NCBI GenBank assembly: GCA_002215645.1
Contig: NGFI01000014.1
Span: 248,001-312,000, forward strand
Reading direction: 5' to 3'
DNA length: 64,000 nucleotides
From: Gemmatimonadetes bacterium 2013_60CM_65_52
Lineage (GTDB): Bacteria > Gemmatimonadota > Gemmatimonadetes > Gemmatimonadales > Gemmatimonadaceae
The notes beneath the pieces were generated by a model. That model was not told the origin of the DNA. It was given only the letters and a program-made list of their open reading frames with translations, and searched no databases. The position numbers were made by a program, and so were the translations under genes. Shown in pieces: positions 1 to 8,549 of the stretch. The first letter of the stretch is position 1, and each line of letters begins with the position of its first letter.

Positions 1-595
1 TCGGCGAGACGGTGTCGAGTCGCGCGCCGAGCAGATAATCCGTCCACGCGAGCAGCGCTGCCGTCTCCGCGGCAAAGAGATCGACCACGGGCTCGCGCGC
101 GTCCGGAAGTCCTACGCCAGCCTTCTGAAGGGACAGATGCGCCGTCGAGCCCCAGAATGTCTGCTCGGAGATGGCCCAGATTCCGTTGGCGATCTCGTCG
201 AGAAACCGCCCGCGATTCTCGAACACCTCGGCCATCACGAGCGTCGTCAGCCGCTGTCGTCGCTCGGTGTTGATCCGGTCGTACTCACTGCGATCGCCGT
301 CGCGGCTGAAACGAAGCGTCACGGTGGCCGGCAACGTGCCCCAGGCGACGCCGAGCTGTTTCTCTGCCGCCGAGATGAATGAGGCGCGCACGGGCGCAGG
401 CGTCGCGTCCCACTGTGCCCGCTCCCGAATTGTGGGATACGGATGCCACGCATCCGGCGAAGCAAGGATGCCGCCGAGCTGCGCTTCGGTGACGCGGCCC
501 GCGAGGAGGCGCCGGGGCGACTGCGCGCCTACGCCATGCACCATCACGCACGCGAACAGCGCGGCAGCGAATGCGGTCGGGACGCGTCTGATCAT
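1..595 (-). CDS. Heparinase II/III-like secreted protein (3' part beyond window)
   Basis: The frame stays open from an ATG at 595 to the window edge, giving the first 198 residues. The N-terminus (MIRRVP, then an Ala-rich hydrophobic stretch ending near GVGAQ) is a Sec signal peptide, so the protein is exported. The stretch with YDRINTERRQR, then ENRGRFLDEIANGIW, then a WGSTAHL motif, then PVVDLFAAETAALLAW matches, from memory, the alpha-helical toroid part of uncharacterised heparinase II/III-family proteins, common in Bacteroidota and Gemmatimonadota. The catalytic C-terminal part is outside the window, so activity cannot be judged. It is divergent from the amidohydrolase at 725, and the 129 bp between them should hold both promoters. 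It has no stop in the window and must continue leftwards. Confidence 0.72.
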   Translation of the reverse strand, partial: MIRRVPTAFAAALFACVMVHGVGAQSPRRLLAGRVTEAQLGGILASPDAWHPYPTIRERAQWDATPAPVRASFISAAEKQLGVAWGTLPATVTLRFSRDGDRSEYDRINTERRQRLTTLVMAEVFENRGRFLDEIANGIWAISEQTFWGSTAHLSLQKAGVGLPDAREPVVDLFAAETAALLAWTDYLLGARLDTVSP

Positions 596-724
596 GGAGT
601 GTTCCGATATGAGTGGCGTGGGTTACGGCTTCTTCGCCCGTTCCCGTGACGCTGCATGCGCGGTACGTTCTGCGCTAGTACGGGCGGCGCGCGCCGTCCG
701 CTGTCTCCTCCTGCCGACCACCGC

Positions 725-2134
725 ATGCGTCGTATCGTCATCGCGCTCTGCATTCCCGTCGTCGCCTCCGCGCAGGCGACCGATCAGGTCAAGCAATTCG
801 TGAGCGTGGACGCGCCCGTGGTGGCGTTGACGCATGCGCGGGTGATCGATGGAACGGGCGCGGCGGCTCGCTCCGATCAGACCGTGCTCATCGATCATGG
901 CGTCATCCGCGGCGTCGGCGATTCGAGCCAGGTCGCCATTCCGGCCGGCGCGCGCGTCATCGATCTCACCGGAAAGTCGGTGCTGCCAGGCTTCGTCATG
1001 GTGCATGAGCACATGTTCTATCCGTCTGGGGGCGGGACCATCTACAACGAGCAGGCATTCAGCTTTCCGCGGCTTTATCTCGCGGGCGGCGTCACGACGG
1101 CGCGCACGGCGGGCAACATGGCCGGCTACGCCGACCTCGAGCTGAAGCGCGCGATCGACAGCGGACGCACAGTCGGTCCCGACCTCGATGCGACGGCCCC
1201 GTATCTGAATGGACCCGGCCTGCCCATCTACCAGGTCCATGCGCTCAAGGACACTGCCGATGCGCGGCAGATGGTCGCACATTGGGCCGATCGCGGCGCG
1301 ACGTCGTTCAAGACGTACATGCAGATCACGCGCGCGGAGCTCGCGGCCGTGGTGAAGGAAGCGCACCGCCGCAAGTTGAAGGTGACCGGCCATCTCTGCT
1401 CCGTGACCTTCCGCGAAGCGGCGACCATCGGCATCGACAATCTCGAGCATGGTCTCGTGGTCGCGAGTGATTTCGTCACCGGCAAGAAACCGGATGAATG
1501 CCCCACCACTGGTGGAGGCGTGCTCGCCTCGCTCGCCACTCTGGATGTCGACGGCGAGCCCATCCAGTCGCTCATCCGTTATCTCGTGGCAAAGCATGTG
1601 GCGCTGACGTCCACGCTCACGGTCTTCGAGACGTTCGTGCCCGGACGCCCGCAGGCGCCACAGGGCGCACTCGACGCAATGCTGCCCGAATCGCGCGACC
1701 AATACACTCGGCGCTGGACCTTGATCTCGACGAGCACCTCGCCGTGGAGCGGTCTGTTTCCGAAGGAGATGCGCTTCGAGCTCGCGTTTCTTCGCGCGGG
1801 CGGTCTCCTGCTGGCGGGCACGGATCCAACGGGTTACGGAGGCGTCGTCGCCGGCTACTCCAACGCGCGCGAGCTCGAGCTCCTCGTCGAGGCAGGACTC
1901 ACGCCGCTCGAGGCCATCAAGGTGGCGACGTTCAATGGCGCAACCTATCTGGGCCGCGCCGACCGCATCGGATCGATCGCCGGCGGCAAGCGCGCAGACC
2001 TCATCGTCGTCAACGGCGACCCGTCCACGCGCATCGCGGACATCGAGAAGATCGAGACCGTGTTCAGGAACGGCGTGGGATTCGACTCCGCCAAGCTGTT
2101 CGCCTCCGTCAAAGGACAGGTAGGACTCCATTGA
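725..2134 (+). CDS. Secreted amidohydrolase family protein (first of a pair)
   Basis: A 469-residue metal-dependent amidohydrolase of the imidazolonepropionase/prolidase-like group. I chose the ATG at 725 because it gives a signal peptide (MRRIVIALCIPVVASAQA); an earlier in-frame ATG at 656 only adds an unlikely Pro/Arg-rich leader. The N-terminal beta-sandwich start is seen in the residues around VIDGTG, followed by VLPGFV and the metal-site motif H94-E-H96 (usual form HxH). Later candidates for metal or catalytic residues are the His in TGHLC, the His in NLEHGL and the Asp in AGTDPTG. The C-terminus has the typical IGSIAGGKRADLIVVNG segment. The substrate is unknown; secreted members are often dipeptide or lactone hydrolases. 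Its stop overlaps the next start (TGATG), so the two genes are translationally coupled. Confidence 0.87.
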   Translation: MRRIVIALCIPVVASAQATDQVKQFVSVDAPVVALTHARVIDGTGAAARSDQTVLIDHGVIRGVGDSSQVAIPAGARVIDLTGKSVLPGFVMVHEHMFYPSGGGTIYNEQAFSFPRLYLAGGVTTARTAGNMAGYADLELKRAIDSGRTVGPDLDATAPYLNGPGLPIYQVHALKDTADARQMVAHWADRGATSFKTYMQITRAELAAVVKEAHRRKLKVTGHLCSVTFREAATIGIDNLEHGLVVASDFVTGKKPDECPTTGGGVLASLATLDVDGEPIQSLIRYLVAKHVALTSTLTVFETFVPGRPQAPQGALDAMLPESRDQYTRRWTLISTSTSPWSGLFPKEMRFELAFLRAGGLLLAGTDPTGYGGVVAGYSNARELELLVEAGLTPLEAIKVATFNGATYLGRADRIGSIAGGKRADLIVVNGDPSTRIADIEKIETVFRNGVGFDSAKLFASVKGQVGLH

Positions 2135-3651
2135 TGAAACACGCAAGACTGATTCTCGTGGCGTTCGCGGCGTTCGTCGGGAATGCGTCCGCACAGACCA
2201 CGGCTAGACACGGTGTGCGCGCCACCACGCTCGCGATCCGTAATGCCACCATCGTCGACGGCAACGGGACGCCGGCCTCCGGCCCCACGGACATTCTTCT
2301 CGAGGGCAACCGAATTGCGAGCGTGACGTTTCTCGACCCGGTAGCCGTGCGCTCCGGACTCGCGAAGCGCCCGAAGGCCGACGTGGACATCGACGCAACG
2401 GGAAAGTACGTGTTGCCGGGATTGATCAACGCGCACGCGCATCTTCAGGACGAGCGTGCGCACGTTCCGCAGCCGTGGGATTACACGCTCAAGTTGTGGC
2501 TCGCCTGCGGCATCACGAGCGTGCGCGAGGTCGGCGCGGATACCACCGAGAAGATCATCACCTTGCGCGAACGTTCCGCTCGCGGAGAGATCGCCTCACC
2601 GAGACTGTTCGTGTACGCGCGATTCTCGAATCCTCCGGTGCCGCAGACGCCGGACGCCGCACGCACGCGCATTCAGCTCCTCAAGCGGATGGGCGCGGAC
2701 GGCATCAAGATCCTCGGCGTCGATCGCGACGTCATGCAGGCAGTGCTCGACGAATCGCACAAGCTCGGCTTGCGCGTCGCACACCATGTGGGTGTCGAAG
2801 AGACAAACGCGTGGGACGACGCCCGGTTCGGCACCACGAGCATCGAGCACTGGTACGGCATTCCCGACGCCGCAATTCTCGATGGGCGACAGCACTTTCC
2901 ATCGGACTACAACTATCGAAACGAGACCGATCGCTTCCGGTGGGCAGGCCGCCTCTGGCGCGAGGCCGATCCTGTATTGCTCGGCCGCGTGCTCGACACG
3001 CTGGTCGCGGCAAAGGTCGCGTGGGTGCCGACGCTCGATATCTACGAGGCGTCGCGCGACCTGCAGCGCGCGCAGACGCAGCCGTGGTTCGTCGATTACC
3101 TGCATCCCACGCTCGAGGAATACTTCCGTCCCGATCCGGCCAATCATGGCTCGTACTTCATCGGCTGGACATCGACCGACGAAGCGTACTGGAAGGAGAA
3201 TTACAGAATCTGGATGGCAGCGCTGCGCGACTTCGAGCGGAAAGGTGGGCTCATCGGCGCCGGCGACGATGCAGGATTCATCTATCAGATGTACGGCTTC
3301 GGGCTCATTCGCGAGCTCGAGCTACAGCAGGAGGCCGGCTTTCAAACGATGAAGGTGCTGCAGCACGTCACGGGCAACAACGCTCGCATCTTGGGGCGCG
3401 ACGCAGACCTTGGGCGCGTTCGCGCGGGCTATCTCGCGGATCTGATCGTCGTGAACGGCAATCCGCTGGAGAACATCAAGGTGCTGTATCCGACGGGTGT
3501 CGATCAGATGCGCGACGGAAGGGTCGTGCGCGGCGGGGGAGTGGAGTGGACGATCAAGGACGGCATTCCGTACCACGGGCCGACGCTACTGCGCGAGGTG
3601 AAGGCGCTCGTCGCAGCGGCACGCGCCGAGAAGGCACAGCCCGGGCACTAA
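2134..3651 (+). CDS. Secreted amidohydrolase family protein (second of a pair)
   Basis: A 505-residue amidohydrolase starting at the ATG that overlaps the previous stop codon. MKHARLILVAFAAFVGNASAQ is a clear signal peptide. The motif VLPGLINAHAHLQ carries the HxH metal pair at residues 101-103. VAHHVGVEETN and TSIEHWYG supply later His residues, GAGDDAG the conserved Asp, and the C-terminal segment with AGYLADLIVVNGNP is typical of the family. It is only moderately similar to the first gene, so the two are coupled members of one superfamily rather than a recent duplication. They may act on related periplasmic substrates, but no substrate can be read from the sequence. Its end is only 13 bp from the converging DUF2779 gene, which is where the defence-type island starts. 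Confidence 0.87.
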   Translation: MKHARLILVAFAAFVGNASAQTTARHGVRATTLAIRNATIVDGNGTPASGPTDILLEGNRIASVTFLDPVAVRSGLAKRPKADVDIDATGKYVLPGLINAHAHLQDERAHVPQPWDYTLKLWLACGITSVREVGADTTEKIITLRERSARGEIASPRLFVYARFSNPPVPQTPDAARTRIQLLKRMGADGIKILGVDRDVMQAVLDESHKLGLRVAHHVGVEETNAWDDARFGTTSIEHWYGIPDAAILDGRQHFPSDYNYRNETDRFRWAGRLWREADPVLLGRVLDTLVAAKVAWVPTLDIYEASRDLQRAQTQPWFVDYLHPTLEEYFRPDPANHGSYFIGWTSTDEAYWKENYRIWMAALRDFERKGGLIGAGDDAGFIYQMYGFGLIRELELQQEAGFQTMKVLQHVTGNNARILGRDADLGRVRAGYLADLIVVNGNPLENIKVLYPTGVDQMRDGRVVRGGGVEWTIKDGIPYHGPTLLREVKALVAAARAEKAQPGH

Positions 3652-3664
3652 CCACATCCGCTCA

Positions 3665-5506
3665 TCAATTGCCTGCTGACGTTGCTCGCCGCCAATACTC
3701 GAACACCAGCACCATGCTGAGCGTGTCCAGCTCGCAGTACTGTCGAAGAAGGTGTGCCCACGCGTTTCTGCCGTCGGGATCATCCCGTTCGACGCCGTAC
3801 ATCATTGCTTGATATGCCGTCATGGCACCGGTGCCTTCGTGCACGTCCTGCATCACGCCATTGATCTCGATGGCCGGCAACGCCCGATAGGGGTCGGCAT
3901 CCGCGGGAACATCGCGGCCTCCCCAGAGCTTGAACTGCTCTCGCATCGCGGCGTCGGACCGCCAGAGCGCATCCAGAACAACCTTGATCGACGTTCGCCC
4001 TTTCATGCCGGGATGGTAGTAGTCGTTCTGCGCCCATTTGTGCATGTCCACCGCTCGCAATTCCAGCCGCTTCAGCCATGCATGGAGCTCCGGATCCAGC
4101 GCGGCAAATCGCGGCAACTCTTCGGCGGTCTCACGAAGCGTGCTGATTTCATACTGCGACCATATCAGAACACTTCCCGTCTCCCCGACCGCATCACGGA
4201 GCGCGACGGTAAAGGCCCGATTCGGCCACACGTCGTCCGCATTGAGCCACTCGGTGTGAACGGGCTGCGCGCCCGGTTCGGCCACCGTATGACAACTCCA
4301 CTGAAACGACACCTGTCCCCAGGGCCGCATTCCGACATGATACGGCATTGCCAGGCGTGAGCACTCGAAGTCGATAAAATACAATGGATACTCGACGCGC
4401 CCGATGTTGGCCCGAAGAGTCGGCCCGATCCACTCGGTGCCGCTGCGCGTATGCTCGATCTGCCGTCGCTGACGAATTCCAAGCGGACCCCACGTCATGT
4501 CGGCCTTCGCGAGGCAGGCGATGGACACATCGAACAGGGACGCCTTGCCTTCGGCGAAGAGGGTCTCGACCAGCGGCTCACCATCGAGCGTCTTCACCTG
4601 GCCCGCATGGGTCAACTCCAGCACGTGCGGATTCTTGTCCGCCAGGTCACCCCAGCAGTGGTGAAATCCGCTTTCGCCGGCCGCATTTGGAGCGCTGAAC
4701 TCACAGTTCCTGCAATCTGCGCCGATCGTGCGCCAATCCGCTTCAAACGGCTCGTCAAGCATTGACTCGAACGCGGACGCCGCGGCATCCACCTCGTCAC
4801 GGAGAAGGGCCACTTCCGCGGAGACATCCAGGATTGTGAGAAGGTCGAGGCTGTCCAACAGCTCGGGCTCGCCGATGAACCGGGCACCGTATGTTCGTTC
4901 GCCGTTCGGACCGCCGGTGAGCACCCGAAAGAGCGAGGGCACGTTGTCGACCTTCGCCCGCTTGCTCGCATCCACCAGCATCAGGAAGGGCCGAACAACA
5001 ATGCCGGGCAGCATGCGCTCGAGCACGAGTGTCTGATACGTGATGTCTTCGAGTTTTTCTCGCCATTTAGCCGCGACTCCTGGTTTCGTCGCGTTCTGAA
5101 GGAGGCCTCGGCCACCTTTCGCCAGGCTCTGGGCGTGGGCGGCGCCGTCGATTCCCTTGGATTTCACCTCAATGAGATCGATGGCCTCACCGTTCTTCAC
5201 GAGGACGTCGGCGCGCGCTATTCGTCCGCCGTGGAGAATGGTGGCGTCAAAGACCGTCACGTGCTCCGCACGCAGCAGCTCGCGACCGTGCGCGGCGTCT
5301 GCAATGGGATCATGTCCACTCGGCGCTGCAATTCCCTCAGGATACTTTGCGCGCGCAAGGGCATCTACCATGTATCCTCCGTGCGCGAGCAAACGGAGAT
5401 AGGCGTTAGAGCTCTTGTTGTCCGGATACCCTTGTCGCCTGTAGTACAGCTTCGCGCCACAACTGCGTGCCTGCATGTATTCTGATTTGGAGAGCGGGAG
5501 CGTCAT
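3665..5506 (-). CDS. DUF2779 protein: Cas4-like nuclease fused to DEDD exonuclease-like domain
   Basis: A 613-residue protein recognised as DUF2779 by the YFIDFE...RPWGQVSFQWSCH region. Two nuclease-like parts can be read. Residues 1-290 look like a RecB/Cas4-type PD-(D/E)XK domain: D100, then E113-V-K115 (LIEVKSKG). C16 together with C265, C268 and C284 is arranged like the Fe-S cluster cysteines of Cas4 and AddB (one N-terminal, three C-terminal). Residues 370-600 look like an RNase H-fold 3'-5' exonuclease: D379-x-E381, a middle acidic stretch (VDMHKW), and YCELD with D594. The domain reading is inference; the DUF match is recognition from memory. The gene is divergent from the SNF2 gene across about 87 bp containing a perfect dyad (5537-5558), which suggests shared control with the island. 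Confidence 0.85.
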   Translation of the reverse strand: MTLPLSKSEYMQARSCGAKLYYRRQGYPDNKSSNAYLRLLAHGGYMVDALARAKYPEGIAAPSGHDPIADAAHGRELLRAEHVTVFDATILHGGRIARADVLVKNGEAIDLIEVKSKGIDGAAHAQSLAKGGRGLLQNATKPGVAAKWREKLEDITYQTLVLERMLPGIVVRPFLMLVDASKRAKVDNVPSLFRVLTGGPNGERTYGARFIGEPELLDSLDLLTILDVSAEVALLRDEVDAAASAFESMLDEPFEADWRTIGADCRNCEFSAPNAAGESGFHHCWGDLADKNPHVLELTHAGQVKTLDGEPLVETLFAEGKASLFDVSIACLAKADMTWGPLGIRQRRQIEHTRSGTEWIGPTLRANIGRVEYPLYFIDFECSRLAMPYHVGMRPWGQVSFQWSCHTVAEPGAQPVHTEWLNADDVWPNRAFTVALRDAVGETGSVLIWSQYEISTLRETAEELPRFAALDPELHAWLKRLELRAVDMHKWAQNDYYHPGMKGRTSIKVVLDALWRSDAAMREQFKLWGGRDVPADADPYRALPAIEINGVMQDVHEGTGAMTAYQAMMYGVERDDPDGRNAWAHLLRQYCELDTLSMVLVFEYWRRATSAGN

Positions 5507-5536
5507 GGCGGGCGGGCTGGTATCGGAAGGGCGGGC

Positions 5537-5558
5537 AGCTCACCAGATTCCGTGAGCT
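5537..5558. promoter_or_regulatory. Perfect dyad AGCTCAC-N8-GTGAGCT in divergent island promoter
   Basis: A 7-bp perfect inverted repeat with an 8-bp spacer lies between the DUF2779 start (5506) and the preferred SNF2 start (5594). The position and symmetry fit an operator for a dimeric repressor controlling both directions. No dedicated regulator gene is visible in the island unless the RhuM-family protein, whose N-terminus looks DNA-binding, does this. Function is inferred from position only. Confidence 0.4.
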
Positions 5559-5593
5559 CGCGCCTAAAGTACCAGCTTATGCGATCGGCGACC

Positions 5594-8451
5594 ATGGGAA
5601 TCACGGATCATCAGGCCAAGTATTTCGCGCATGAGCTGACGCGCCGGTTTCCTCCGGATGACGCGTCCCGTCTGGCCGGCGCGCTCGTGGATGCCCAGGT
5701 CGACCTCAACCCGCATCAGGTTGACGCCGCGCTGTTCGCCTTCAGCTCCCCGCTTTCCAAAGGAGTTCTCCTCGCGGATGAAGTGGGGCTCGGCAAGACT
5801 ATCGAAGCGGGTCTCGTGATCTCCCAGCGTTGGGCCGAACGGCGGCGAAAGATTCTGGTCATCACTCCGGCGAATCTTCGCAAGCAGTGGTATCAGGAGC
5901 TCACTGAGAAGTTCTTCGTACCCTGCGTGATCTTCGAGGCACGATCATTCAATCTTGGGCGTAAACAGGGTGCTCAGAACCCATTCTCCAATAGCTCGAT
6001 CGTGATCTGCTCGTACCAGTTCGCACGAAGCAAGGAATCCGATGTTGCCGCCGTGCCGTGGGACCTCGTGGTGATCGACGAAGCCCACCGCCTCCGCAAC
6101 GTCTACAGGACGTCGAACGTCATCGCGAACTCTCTGAAGCGGGCACTCGCTCAGCGGCACAAGATTCTCCTGACGGCCACGCCGCTCCAGAACACTCTTT
6201 TGGAGCTTTACGGGCTGGTCTCGTTCATCGACGAACATGTCTTTGGCGACGTTCGGACGTTTCGCGAGCAATACACGGTGCTCGATGACGACACCGCCTT
6301 CCAATCCCTGAAGCGCCGCATCGCGCCGGTCTGTCATCGCACCCTGCGCCGGCAAGTCGCATCGTACGTGTCATATACGAAACGGTCGGCCATCCTGGAG
6401 CTGTTCACGCCGGACCAGAGCGAAGATGAGCTGTACGAGCTCGTGTCCGAGTACCTGCGCCGCGACAATCTTCAGGCGCTGCCGGGCAGTCAGCGGACGC
6501 TCCTCACGCTGGTGCTCCGAAAGCTCCTCGCGTCGTCGACATTGCGATCGCGGGAGCGCTGGAGACGATGGCCAACCGGCTTCGCGAGAAGCTCCGAGTG
6601 GGCACACCGACGACAGAGCTGGAAGAGACGCTCGAGGCTGACTACGAATCCCTGCCCGAGACGGCCGAAGAGTGGGGCGACGATACGGAGAAGGCCGAAG
6701 CACTGAGCGCGGAAGCGCGCGAAGCCTTGCAGCGCGAAATCGGCGACCTCGATGAATTCGCGGCGTTGGCGGCTCGCATCGAGCATAACGGCAAAGGGAA
6801 GGCACTGCTCGGTGCGCTGGAGAAGGCGTTCCACGCCATTCGCGCGCTTGGCGCCAACGAAAAGGCGATCATCTTCACTGAGTCGCGACGCACGCAGCAA
6901 TACCTGCTGCGCGTGTTGGCCGATGGAGGATTTCCCGCCGAAGACGTCGTCCTGTTCAATGGATCGAACACGGACGAGAGTTCCAAGGCCATTTATGCGG
7001 CGTGGCTTGCTCAACACCGCGGCACGGACCGGGTTACCGGATCCCGCACGGCCGACATGCGGTCAGCGCTCGTTGACTACTTCCGGGACCGCGCGCGGAT
7101 CATGATCGCCACGGAAGCGGGCGCCGAAGGAATAAACCTCCAGTTCTGCTCCCTGGTGGTGAACTACGATCTTCCGTGGAATCCGCAGCGCATCGAGCAG
7201 CGCATCGGGCGCTGTCATCGTTATGGGCAGAAGCATGATGTCGTCGTCGTGAATTTTCTCAACCAGAACAACGCCGCCGACGTGCGGGTCTTCGAGCTTC
7301 TGTCGTCGAAGTTCAAGCTGTTCGAAGGTGTCTTCGGCGTAAGCGACGAGGTACTCGGCGCAGTCGAAGCGGGCGTCGATTTCGAGAAGCGCATTGCGAC
7401 GATCTATCAGACATGCCGCCACCCAACGGAGATCAAGCGCGAGTTCGACACGCTCCAGCTCGAACTGAGCTTCGAGATCAACGAGGCCATGACCTCCACG
7501 CGTCGCAAATTGCTGGAGAACTTTGACGACGAGGTGCGCGACCGGCTGAAGGCGACGAATGAGAAATCAACCGAGGCGCGCAGCCGGCTCGAAGACTTGT
7601 TGATGGCCCTCACGCAGCACGAACTGCGGGACCGGGCTGATTTCACTAGAGCGGGCGGGTTCGATCTCCATGCTCCTCCAACGGAAGACATGGCGACGGG
7701 GCGATATGAGCTTCCGCGTCGTTCCGGGGAAGCGCATCTATATAGAATCGGTCACCCGTTGGCTGAATGGGCGATCACCGCGGCCAAGGAGCGTGTCCTC
7801 GAGCCGGTCTCGGTGGAGTTCACGTACTCGGTGAAGGAAGGCCGGTCCGTGGTGCTCGAGCCGCTGATTGGGCAGTCGGGGTGGTTGAGCGTGTCGCGGT
7901 ACAGTGTGTCGTCGCTCGACCGGGAGGAGGATCACATGATCTTCGCCGCGCAGACAGATTCAGGTGCGCCGGTGGATCCCGCGGCTCCGCTTCGGATGCT
8001 TCGTCTCCCGTCGCGTGTCCTGGGTGCCGCCCGGGTGCCCGTCGACGTCTTCGATGCGCTGGAAACGGTGCGCAAGCGTGCCGAGGCGGATATTCAGTTG
8101 TCCGTCTCAGAGCACAACGCGACATTCCTGGATGAGGAAGCAACCAAGCTCGAAGCGTGGGCAGACGATCAGAAGACGGGACTTGAACGCGAACTGAAAG
8201 ACATGGATCGGCAGATCCGCGAGATCAAGAAGTCGTCAAGTGCAGCCCTGACCCTCGAACAGAAGCTCGCAATTCAGAAGCAGGTCAAGGCAATTGAGGC
8301 AACGCGGAACGAGAAGCGGAAGCGGCTGTTCGATGCGCAGGACGAGGTTGATCGCCGACGGGAGTTCCTGATCAGCGACATCGAGTCGCGACTGGAGCAG
8401 GTTGTGAGCAAGGAGTCTCTTTTTGCATTGCGTTGGACTCTGGTATCATAG
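5594..8451 (+). pseudogene. SNF2-family helicase, frameshifted near 6543 (about 950 aa if intact)
   Basis: Two overlapping frames together make one SNF2/HepA-type helicase. The first part (to 6543) has the Walker A core in LADEVGLGKTIEAG, the DEAH box in VVIDEAHR and motif III in LLTATPLQN. The second part (from 6544) has the C-terminal helicase lobe with EAGAEGINLQF and the arginine-finger motif QRIGRCHRYGQ, then a charged coiled coil. The break is exact: LLASST is in one frame and AIAGALETM in the frame one base away. Family members have LASSTFAIA here, so one base appears missing between 6543 and 6544. No slippery heptamer is present. It is either an assembly or sequencing indel or a real inactivation. 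The start is uncertain: ATG 5594 is preferred, with alternatives at GTG 5552 (inside the dyad) and ATG 5579. It is the first gene of the plus-strand island operon. Confidence 0.82.
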
Positions 8452-8549
8452 CGCCACCAACGTTTGTTGAGGGTCTGCTCGGCTCGTAGATTATCGTCTT
8501 CGGCCTACTCCATCAGGCGCGTTCCGTTCACCTGGAGAAGTACAGTATC

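Noticed and set aside
2113-2127. GGACAGGTAGGAC at the end of the first amidohydrolase as a repeat copy
   Set aside because: It matches part of the element but lacks arms and 8-mer array, and codes for the C-terminus in frame; chance is likely.
623-2194. Long minus-strand open frame opposite the first amidohydrolase
   Set aside because: It is the antisense shadow of a gene with a signal peptide and metal motifs; its product is Arg/His-rich with no family motif.
6535-6570. Programmed -1 frameshift in the SNF2 helicase
   Set aside because: No slippery heptamer or clear stimulating hairpin is seen; a missing base explains the data more simply.
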